Origin: an uncultured Collinsella sp. | Lineage (GTDB): Bacteria; Actinomycetota; Coriobacteriia; Coriobacteriales; Coriobacteriaceae | Length of the DNA stretch: 34,327 nucleotides | NCBI GenBank assembly: GCA_934647195.1 | Contig: CAKUFD010000014.1 | Location: 1-34,327 of the forward strand | Direction of reading: 5' to 3' | Part shown: positions 17,401 to 23,909 of the stretch, in pieces | How positions within the stretch are numbered: position 1 is the stretch's first letter | How the letters are laid out: every line of letters starts with the position of its first letter | Notes under the pieces: generated by a model | The model's input: the letters and a program-made list of their open reading frames with translations, nothing else | Databases searched by the model: none | Told to the model about the DNA's origin: nothing | Program-made: the position numbers and the translations under genes

Positions 17401-17432
17401 TAACGTTCTGACTTCCCTATAGCGGGATCTAG

Positions 17433-17472
17433 GTCCCGGCCGGTCTATCGCCTGGCCGGCCGGGACTTTTCT
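17433..17472 (+). terminator. Strong hairpin/terminator inside the hpd operon, between hpdC and hpdA
   Basis: GTCCCGGCCGG and CCGGCCGGGAC form a perfect 11-base stem followed by TTTTCT. It probably stops or stalls most transcripts after hpdBC, or protects the 3' end of a processed hpdBC message, so that the activase and later genes are made at lower levels. Confidence 0.85.
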
Positions 17473-17498
17473 ATTCCTACCACGTGATCGGAGGGGCC

Positions 17499-18443
17499 AT
17501 GAGCGCCGAGCCCACAGGCATGATTTTTGATATTCAGAGTTATTCGGTGCACGATGGTCCCGGCTGCCGCACTAACGTGTTCTTTACGGGATGCCCCTTG
17601 AAGTGCCGTTGGTGCGCCAATCCGGAGAGCTGGCGCCCCAAGCTCCAGTTCATGTTTGCTGACCGCGTGTGCAAGTGGGATCAAGGCTGCAAGGCGTGCA
17701 GGGACGCGTGCCCCAATGGGTCGATTCAGTTCGACGAGAACGGAAAGCCGAGCGTAGACTGGAAAATCTGCAACGACTGCGAGACCATCGAGTGCACCAC
17801 TTCGTGCGCTGCCGGTGCCCTCAAGCAGACCGTTCGCATCATGACGGTATCCGACCTTGTCAACACGCTGCGTCGCGACTACAACAACTGGGGCTCCGAC
17901 GGCGGTGTCACCTTTACCGGTGGCGAGCCGCTCCTGCATCATGAATATCTGGATGCAGTACTTAAGGAGTGCAAGAAGCTCTCGATGCACACCGCAATCG
18001 AGACCAGCGGATACGCAACCGAGGAAGTGTTCATGAAGATCTTCCGTCGTCTGGACTTCGCGTTCGTCGATGTCAAGAACATGGACCCCGAGGCTCACAA
18101 GTGGGGCACCGGCGTTTCCAATGAGCGCATTCTCGACAACATCCGCGCCCTTAAGTGCTCTGGATGGCCCGGCCGCCTGGTGCTGCGTCAGCCGACGATC
18201 CATGGCTTCAATGACAGCGATGAGAACGCCAAGCGTCTCATCGAGTTCATGAACGAGAACGGTCTCTACGAGATCAACCTGCTTAAGTTCCATCGTTTGG
18301 GTCAGACCAAGTGGGAGCAGCTCGGTAAGAAGTACGAGTACTCCGATCATGGTGATATGACTCCCGAGCGCATGAGCGAGCTGCAGGATTTGTACCTCGA
18401 TAACAACATCGCTTGCTATGTTGGCGATGACACTCCGTTCTAA
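17499..18443 (+). CDS. hpdA: 4-hydroxyphenylacetate decarboxylase activating enzyme (radical SAM)
   Basis: The 314-residue glycyl-radical activase has its radical SAM cluster motif CxxxCxxC at Cys32, Cys36 and Cys39 (GCPLKCRWC). A ferredoxin-like insert carries two further clusters (C-x5-C-x2-C-x3-CP, then C-x2-C-x4-C-x3-C). The TFTGGEPLLH stretch binds SAM. It removes a hydrogen from Gly878 of HpdB to make the glycyl radical. The start is the ATG after GGAGGGG; the GTG five codons earlier is less likely. The insert separates it from the shorter PflA. Its place after hpdBC gives the partner without ambiguity. Confidence 0.95.
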   Translation: MSAEPTGMIFDIQSYSVHDGPGCRTNVFFTGCPLKCRWCANPESWRPKLQFMFADRVCKWDQGCKACRDACPNGSIQFDENGKPSVDWKICNDCETIECTTSCAAGALKQTVRIMTVSDLVNTLRRDYNNWGSDGGVTFTGGEPLLHHEYLDAVLKECKKLSMHTAIETSGYATEEVFMKIFRRLDFAFVDVKNMDPEAHKWGTGVSNERILDNIRALKCSGWPGRLVLRQPTIHGFNDSDENAKRLIEFMNENGLYEINLLKFHRLGQTKWEQLGKKYEYSDHGDMTPERMSELQDLYLDNNIACYVGDDTPF

Positions 18444-18478
18444 TTAATCTCAATCGTGTAGTTGAGGAGGCGTTGAAC

Positions 18479-19414
18479 ATGGTTTTCGACGCTAACGCAT
18501 ATGAGGCGACGGTTCGTGATTACCATCGCCAGGGGGACATGACCGCACTCGAGGGTTATCTAACCCAAGAAATCGCGCGTTTGCGTGAATCGGGCACGAT
18601 TTGCGCCGGCGTCGCTTGCACTTGCGGCAAGGATGCCGATGCACTCGCCGAAGAAGATGCTGCTTGGCAGCATAATCGCGAGCAGGGCCTCATCGTTGCC
18701 CTCTCCGATTTGGCCGATCTCTATCGTTCCTCCGGCGCTTGGTACAAGTGCCTGGAGACGTACGAGGAGCTTCGTCAGTGCCTGATCGACGAAGGCCTTG
18801 AGAACACGCCTGCCTATGCAAGCGCTCTGGTCAATGCCGGGTATGCCTGCCTGGATGCAACCGATCCGGAGCGCGCTGCCCGTCTAATCGAGGAGGCCCT
18901 CAACGCTTTGGGCGACCCCGACCCCGAGGTTCCTACCGCCGTTCTGCGCGCTCGCGCCCACGATGCCCTGGCTGTTTCTTGGGCCATGCGTGGCTTTGCC
19001 GAGCAGGCCGAGCAGGCATCGGACGCCGCCGCCGAGGCGGTCTCCGTATGCTGCGCGACAGGGGAGGACTTCATTGGCGCCCTCTCCAATCACATCGCGA
19101 CTCTGGCGCAGATCGGGCGCGTCGATGAGGCTGTTTCCGCTGTGCGCGGCGCACTTGAATCCGGTGAGCAGACTCTAGCAGCGCAGGACCGCTACACCTT
19201 GATGAATCTTCACGCGATGGTGCTCTATCGCGCCAAGCGCTTCGCCGATGCCGGCGACGCCATGGCGGAGCTCATCGACCTCGCTCGCGCTTCGAACGAT
19301 TTGACGGCCCAGCTTCCGTCGATCGCCCGCAACGCGGCAACTATGTACAACCGTGCCGGCGATGCCGGGAAGGCTCAGTCCTTCACCGCATTGGCCGACC
19401 AATTGGAAAGCTGA
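18479..19414 (+). CDS. TPR-like helical-repeat protein of the hpd operon, function unknown
   Basis: The 311-residue soluble protein has no signal peptide or membrane helix. From about residue 75 on it is made of helical pairs rich in Ala, Leu and Glu resembling tetratricopeptide repeats, for example LSDLADLYRSSGAWYKCLETY and AGYACLDATDPERAARLIEEAL-like units. Before the repeats there is a small cysteine cluster (ICAGVACTCG). GAGGAGG lies 8 bases before the ATG; a TTG two codons earlier is less well placed. It starts 35 bases after hpdA and ends 10 bases before the transporter gene, so it is surely co-transcribed. TPR proteins are scaffolds, so a role in assembling or regulating the decarboxylase is a reasonable guess only. 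Confidence 0.8.
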   Translation: MVFDANAYEATVRDYHRQGDMTALEGYLTQEIARLRESGTICAGVACTCGKDADALAEEDAAWQHNREQGLIVALSDLADLYRSSGAWYKCLETYEELRQCLIDEGLENTPAYASALVNAGYACLDATDPERAARLIEEALNALGDPDPEVPTAVLRARAHDALAVSWAMRGFAEQAEQASDAAAEAVSVCCATGEDFIGALSNHIATLAQIGRVDEAVSAVRGALESGEQTLAAQDRYTLMNLHAMVLYRAKRFADAGDAMAELIDLARASNDLTAQLPSIARNAATMYNRAGDAGKAQSFTALADQLES

Positions 19415-19424
19415 GGTTACACTC

Positions 19425-20726
19425 ATGGCAATCTCCAAAGAGACGGCTAAAAAATATGGTACTTGTACCGTAATCGCTGCATGGCTTGCCGTTTTCTGCC
19501 TCTTTGGCTACAGGTCTTCGTTCTCCATCATGCAGACGTCGCTCGTCGACGGCATGGGCTGGACTTCGACCCAGGCCTCGCTCGGCTACTGCTTCATGAT
19601 GACGTTCTACGCCATCACGGCATTCTTCAGCGGCTCGCTGATCGACAAGCGCGGCACGAAGCCCACCTACATCATCGGTGCTATCTGCTGCTTCCTGGGC
19701 TTCTTCCTGACCTCCTTCATTCCTGAGGGCGTCTCCTGGTCCTTCCCGGTCTACCTGCTGAGCTACGGCGTCTTCGCCGGCGTCGGCACCGGTATGCTCT
19801 GGGTCTCTTCGACCATCTCCTGCCGCAAGTGGTACGTCGGTGCCTCCTATGGCTCCAAGTGGGGTCTTGCCTTCATGGGCGCCCCGATGGCCCAGCTGCT
19901 GCTCACCATCGTGGTTTCCCCGGTTCTTAAGAACGCCGGTTGGTCCATGGGCATGAAGCTCCTCTCCGTGATTATGGCCGTCATGCTGCTCATCGCCGCT
20001 GCTGTCGCCAAGCCCATGCCCGACAAGATCGGTGCTCAGCCCTTTGGCCTGGATTCCCTGCCCAAGAAGGACGAGAGTGCTAAGCCCGCTCGCACCTGGA
20101 CGGTTGGCGAGGCCTTCAAGACCCGCGCTCTGTGGTGCGATATCTTCGCCTTCATGTTCGCAGTCATGGGCGAGTTCCTCATCTGGTCTCAGGTCGTTCG
20201 CTTCTTCACCATCGACCTCGGCTGGACTCAGGAGTCCCTGTTCGGTATGCCTCTTGCTAACGTCGTCTACATGCTCATCGGTTTCGCTGGCATCTTCGCT
20301 ATGCCTATCACCGGTAAGATCTCTGACGCCCTCGTTGTCAAGATGGGCGTCGAGCGTCCCGCTCGTCGTCTCATGCTCGTCGTCTCCCCGCTGTTCGGCA
20401 TCGCTGGCGTCCTTTGCGCACTGACCGGTAACTTCCCGATCGTCTGCCTGGGCATGGTCCTGCTGTCCGTCTACTGGGGCATTGAGCCCGGTGGCGCTGC
20501 CGGCTACGCTGGCACCGTCTTTGGTGGCGCTTCCCTCGGCAAGATCTGGGGTCTCGCTACGCTCATCATCATGGGCATCGGTCCTTCGTTCGGCACCTTC
20601 ATGGGCGCCTTCCTGTTCGACATGACCGGCACCTACACGACGTCGCTCTACTTCGGTCTGGGCGCTTACATCGTGTCCGCCATCTTCGCCGTCCTGCTTC
20701 CCAAGAAGATGAAGGGCGAGGAGTAA
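19425..20726 (+). CDS. MFS transporter (OFA-like), probable aromatic acid/p-cresol transporter
   Basis: The 433-residue protein has twelve predicted membrane helices. The loop between helices 2 and 3 carries the MFS signature in variant form (GSLIDKRGTKP), repeated in part after helix 8 (GKISDALVVKMG). Overall layout resembles the oxalate/formate antiporter (OFA) branch of the major facilitators. The start ATG follows GAGG, 10 bases after the TPR gene. Position in the operon suggests uptake of 4-hydroxyphenylacetate, possibly exchanged for p-cresol or a proton, but substrate is inferred from context alone. Codon use is strongly biased like hpdB. Confidence 0.88.
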   Translation: MAISKETAKKYGTCTVIAAWLAVFCLFGYRSSFSIMQTSLVDGMGWTSTQASLGYCFMMTFYAITAFFSGSLIDKRGTKPTYIIGAICCFLGFFLTSFIPEGVSWSFPVYLLSYGVFAGVGTGMLWVSSTISCRKWYVGASYGSKWGLAFMGAPMAQLLLTIVVSPVLKNAGWSMGMKLLSVIMAVMLLIAAAVAKPMPDKIGAQPFGLDSLPKKDESAKPARTWTVGEAFKTRALWCDIFAFMFAVMGEFLIWSQVVRFFTIDLGWTQESLFGMPLANVVYMLIGFAGIFAMPITGKISDALVVKMGVERPARRLMLVVSPLFGIAGVLCALTGNFPIVCLGMVLLSVYWGIEPGGAAGYAGTVFGGASLGKIWGLATLIIMGIGPSFGTFMGAFLFDMTGTYTTSLYFGLGAYIVSAIFAVLLPKKMKGEE

Positions 20727-20771
20727 ACCAACTAGCCGTTGAAATAAGAGCTAACCCGTAAGGAGCTTACT

Positions 20772-21212
20772 ATGAAGACTGCCGAATTCCTTCCGAGCCT
20801 CTATACCCGCAATGAAGTTGTCGACGGCCAGCACAAAGAGCTCATCAAGCGTATCAACGATCTCTATGCTGCTCTCGCAAGCGAAGATGAGGCCGCTCGT
20901 GCCGCCAAGGCGGAGGAGACTCTGAGCTTCTTGGCCGAGTACACCGTGTTCCACTTTGCCAGCGAAGAAGAGCTTATGCAGAATGCAAAGTACCCCCTCT
21001 TCACTGAGCACAAGGCTAAGCACGACGCCTTTGTCGAGACCGTCAAGGGTCTCCATGCAGACCTCGTTGCCGGCGGTCCAACCGATGCTTTCGCCGAGAA
21101 GGTTGAAGAAGAGGTCACCAACTGGCTCATCAACCACATCAAGGGCACGGATATGCAGGCGATCGAGTGGATCAATAACAAGTCCGGCGACCAGATGCAG
21201 AATCTGCAGTAG
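20772..21212 (+). CDS. Bacteriohemerythrin
   Basis: The 146-residue four-helix protein has the full set of diiron ligands: His21 (DGQHKEL), His61 and Glu65 (FHFASEE), His80 and His84 (HKAKH), His122 and Asp127 (NHIKGTD). Bacteriohemerythrins bind O2 reversibly and serve as oxygen scavengers, carriers or sensors. The gene is 45 bases after the transporter, has its own AAGGAGC site, and is followed by the operon terminator. In an operon for an enzyme destroyed by oxygen, a protective or sensing role is attractive; this is inference. There is no attached signalling domain, so it acts as a free protein. Confidence 0.93.
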   Translation: MKTAEFLPSLYTRNEVVDGQHKELIKRINDLYAALASEDEAARAAKAEETLSFLAEYTVFHFASEEELMQNAKYPLFTEHKAKHDAFVETVKGLHADLVAGGPTDAFAEKVEEEVTNWLINHIKGTDMQAIEWINNKSGDQMQNLQ

Positions 21213-21235
21213 TCATATCTACTAGCCTCTCTCGG

Positions 21236-21267
21236 CGCCCTCGGCCTAGCGGTCGGGGGCGTTTTTT
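21236..21267 (+). terminator. Terminator of the hpd operon
   Basis: CGCCCTCGGCC-TAGC-GGTCGGGGGCG makes a GC-rich hairpin (one G-U pair) ending in six T residues. Confidence 0.9.
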
Positions 21268-21281
21268 CTTGCACGGCCGCG

Positions 21282-21327
21282 TTTTGGTAAAACAAATCCG
21301 GGCGCCCGCAGGTTTCGGACACCCGGA
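21282..21327 (-). terminator. Terminator of the Crp/Fnr-chaperone unit
   Basis: On the minus strand TCCGGG...CCCGGA closes a hairpin with an inner CCG/CGG stem, followed by a TTTGTTTT tract. It faces the hpd operon terminator, separating the convergent units. Confidence 0.65.
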
Positions 21328-21352
21328 TCGGAAAGAGGACTCTTTTGTTTTG

Positions 21353-21949
21353 TTAGTTGAGTACGAGCTGCTTCATGAAATCGGCCGCCTTGGATACGGA
21401 GATGTCCTGGCGCACACTCTCATTTTCGCCGCTGGTGGCGAAGAACCCCACAAGGCCCTCGGTTGGCATGCCGTAAGAGGAGGAGAGGCGCTCGACCTCG
21501 TTGGCGTAATCGGCGTCGGTTGCCTCGAGGCCTTCTGTTTTGGCGATCGCCAAAAGGACGATGCGCTGCCTGAGCTGCTGCTTCGCTTCAACTTCGAACT
21601 CGGCGATAAGCTGGTCCTTAGTGGTCTTCATTGCCTTGAGGTAATCGTCCAGCGAAAGCTGGTCGTTGTCCAGCTTTTGCTGGAGCGTACGGCCCATGGA
21701 GAGGGCGCGTTCGTGTGCGACCTGCTTGGGTACGCGCAAGGTGCTGTTGTTGGCGATTTTCTCGACAAAGGCAGCCTGCAAGAAGTAATCGGTCGTGAGA
21801 CTCTGCTGACTTTCGGGCACAGCGGCCGCCTGCTGCATGGCCTGCTTGCGCTCCTCGTCGGTGAGCGTGATCGCGCGGTAATCTGCGAGTTGTACCGGAA
21901 TGCGGAAAGACTCGTACGTTACTTCCACGGTGTTTGGTGCTTTGGTCAT
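21353..21949 (-). CDS. Trigger factor C-terminal-domain-like protein
   Basis: The 198-residue soluble protein is mostly helical and resembles the C-terminal chaperone module of trigger factor (SurA-like arms). Phrases such as YFLQAAFVEKIANNS, VAHERALSMGRTLQQ and RQRIVLLAIAKTEGLEATDAD fit that family. The ribosome-docking domain and the FKBP-type prolyl isomerase domain of normal trigger factor are absent, so this is not the housekeeping chaperone. It starts after AGGAACG, 11 bases past the Crp/Fnr gene, and is surely in the same operon. Its place next to the hpd genes suggests a dedicated chaperone for a product of that cluster. Family similarity is moderate; role is inferred. Confidence 0.75.
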   Translation of the reverse strand: MTKAPNTVEVTYESFRIPVQLADYRAITLTDEERKQAMQQAAAVPESQQSLTTDYFLQAAFVEKIANNSTLRVPKQVAHERALSMGRTLQQKLDNDQLSLDDYLKAMKTTKDQLIAEFEVEAKQQLRQRIVLLAIAKTEGLEATDADYANEVERLSSSYGMPTEGLVGFFATSGENESVRQDISVSKAADFMKQLVLN

Positions 21950-21960
21950 GATATTCGTTC

Positions 21961-22617
21961 CTAATCGCGGTTTTCGTTGAATTCGAGTGCGGGCTGGGCG
22001 ATATTTCGCAGTTGCTCGCGATCCCTGATGCATACGAGGCCGGTCTGCTCATACGAGATGATCTTGAGCGCCTCGAAGTCGGAGATGATGTTGTACAGAT
22101 TGCGGCGGCTGATTCCCAGTTCGTCACAGGTTTTGGAGACGTTTTCCATATAGCAATCGTTGTTCTCGGCATCGAGGATAAGATGCGCCGCAAAGCGCTG
22201 TCGCGGGGTGAACAGGTCGTAGGACAGCCTGCGGCGATACATGTCGTAAAGGCGTGAGCTCATCTTAAAGTAGAAGAAGAGCCTGAAATCCTTATCTTTG
22301 ATAAGGTTGTTGAAGATGGGATTTGGAATGCGGATGCAGGCGCAGGGTGTGACCGCGATGCAGTCGCAGTAAAGATTCTGCCCCCAGTACTTGCTTAAGT
22401 GTCCGGTCCACTCGTCTTCAACGTTGTCGTCTACATGGATGCGCCTGCCATTGTGCGAGGTCGCCACAACCTCGATTTGGCCTTCGATCACGTACCAGTA
22501 GTCTTCGTTGCGCGCGATGCAGCTACTGATGCATTCACCCTTTCCAAAACGATAGAGGATTTTGCATTCGGGAAAATCCTTGATGAAGGGGTAAATTCCA
22601 GAGTCCTCAAGCTTCAC
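21961..22617 (-). CDS. Cysteine-rich Crp/Fnr-family regulator
   Basis: The 218-residue protein has an N-terminal cyclic-nucleotide-like sensor domain (about 10-115, with YWYVIEGQIEVV), a long dimer helix, and a C-terminal winged helix (SKTCDELGISRRNLYNIISD). Seven cysteines fall in the sensor domain at 18, 29, 33, 84, 86, 92 and 94, the last four as CxC-x5-CxC. This is not the standard FNR pattern but could bind a metal or Fe-S cluster or act as a redox switch. CprK of Desulfitobacterium, another family member, senses chlorinated 4-hydroxyphenylacetate, so an hpd substrate sensor is plausible. It starts at GTG after GGGAGG. Control of hpdB is inferred from context. Confidence 0.88.
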   Translation of the reverse strand: MKLEDSGIYPFIKDFPECKILYRFGKGECISSCIARNEDYWYVIEGQIEVVATSHNGRRIHVDDNVEDEWTGHLSKYWGQNLYCDCIAVTPCACIRIPNPIFNNLIKDKDFRLFFYFKMSSRLYDMYRRRLSYDLFTPRQRFAAHLILDAENNDCYMENVSKTCDELGISRRNLYNIISDFEALKIISYEQTGLVCIRDREQLRNIAQPALEFNENRD

Positions 22618-23225
22618 GTGCTGCCTCCCTTGCAGTCGCGGCGGAATCTGTAATTTGCTGTATTATCGACACTTTGGTGGGCAACGTACACGCGCAAAAT
22701 GCGCATATGCCGGATGAACGGCCGTATATTTCGATTAGCGTTAAAGGTTGCGCATGGGGCTATTCAAATACCCAGACAGGTGCGTCTAAAAAGGGCCACG
22801 TATGCGGTTTTTGCAGACGAAGTGACGTGTTTGTGCGCAATAAACGAAGCCTATTAAATGCATTCCTACCGGTCTTATAGGTTTTATTTTTGACCCATGG
22901 TTTTGAATGACTGAACCGCCTTTACGCATTTATTGCGTAAAGGCATTTAGGCGCTTATTCCCGGGGGCGCTGCAATTTGGGGCCGTTTGGGTTTCGTGGC
23001 CCCATTCCGTCATGTTGCGTCTTGCGCGCTTGTGCTACACTTGGCAACAAGAGCGCAACACATCCATTTCTACAGTTCTATTACGTATTTGCTGATCGCA
23101 TCACATGAGCTTTACCTGCGTATTTGCGCTGTTTTGGACTCGCGTAAGAGGCGAGTTGAATTCTCTCATTTCATAGGAAGCATGCCACGGAAAGAGTGGC
23201 TGCATATAAGGAGGTAGTATTCCGC
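22618..23225. other. 608-base intergenic region between divergent genes
   Basis: Only short, unconvincing open frames are present. It must hold the promoters of the Crp/Fnr unit (leftward) and of the transaldolase-rho unit (rightward). TACACT near 23035 preceded by TTGCGT is a possible rightward promoter. AT-rich sequence alternates with GC-rich. The main visible structure is the perfect dyad at 22918-22944. Confidence 0.6.
22918..22944. repeat. Perfect 11-base inverted repeat
   Basis: GCCTTTACGCA-TTTAT-TGCGTAAAGGC. No T run follows on either strand, so it is either a regulator operator or a structured RNA element rather than an ordinary terminator. Confidence 0.7.
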
Positions 23226-23909
23226 ATGAAGTTCTTCATCGACACCGCTGATCTTGACGAGATTGCAGAGGCCAAAAGCTGGGGCTGTCTAGCCGGCGTC
23301 ACCACCAACCCGTCCCTGTACGCCCGTACGGGCGGCAAGCTTGCGGACTTCGAGCCCCACATGCTGAAGATCGCAGAGCTCTGCGAGGGCCTTCCCGTTT
23401 CCGCTGAGTCCACTGCTACGACCGCCGAGGGCATGATCGAGGAGGGCCGCCGCCTGGCCGCGCTCGCTCCCAACATCGTGGTTAAGCTCCCTGTGTGCGA
23501 GGCTGGTCTCGCCGCCACGCATGCACTCGCTGCCGAGGGCGTTCGCATCAACATGACGCTCGTCTTCTCCGCAACCCAGGCGCTTCTCGCTGCCAACGCG
23601 GGCGCTCGCTACATCTCGCCGTTCGTCGGCCGCTTTGACGATATTGCCGAGGACGGTATCGAGCAGCTGGCAAACGTCGTCACGTGCATCCAGAACTACG
23701 ACTGGACGGGCAAGAACGTCGACGACCAGGTCGAGATCATCACCGCCTCCGTGCGCACCCCCAACCACGTCACCCAGGCGGCTCTGCTGGGCGCCGATAT
23801 CGCGACCGTGCCGTTCGCCGCGCTCAAGAAGTGCCTCCAGCATCCCCTGACCGATCGCGGTCTCGCAAGCTTCGAGGCCGACTGGAAGAAAGTAGTTGAG
23901 CAGGCATAG
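23226..23909 (+). CDS. Transaldolase/fructose-6-phosphate aldolase-like protein (TalC/FSA type)
   Basis: The 227-residue single-domain TIM barrel begins MKFFIDTADLDEI and has GVTTNPSL early and the Schiff-base lysine in NIVVKLPV, as in the short transaldolase/FSA subfamily. Later motifs ISPFVGRFDDI and ASVRTPNHV also fit. Short family members either transfer dihydroxyacetone units in the pentose phosphate pathway or act as fructose-6-phosphate aldolases; motifs visible here do not separate these. The ATG follows AAGGAGG at a longish 11-base gap. Its stop codon overlaps the GTG of rho by one base, so translation is probably coupled. Confidence 0.9.
   Translation: MKFFIDTADLDEIAEAKSWGCLAGVTTNPSLYARTGGKLADFEPHMLKIAELCEGLPVSAESTATTAEGMIEEGRRLAALAPNIVVKLPVCEAGLAATHALAAEGVRINMTLVFSATQALLAANAGARYISPFVGRFDDIAEDGIEQLANVVTCIQNYDWTGKNVDDQVEIITASVRTPNHVTQAALLGADIATVPFAALKKCLQHPLTDRGLASFEADWKKVVEQA

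Noticed and set aside
22674..22880. 68-codon open frame in the Crp/Fnr upstream gap
   Set aside because: No ribosome-binding site, unlike composition, and it overlaps the region needed for the divergent promoters.
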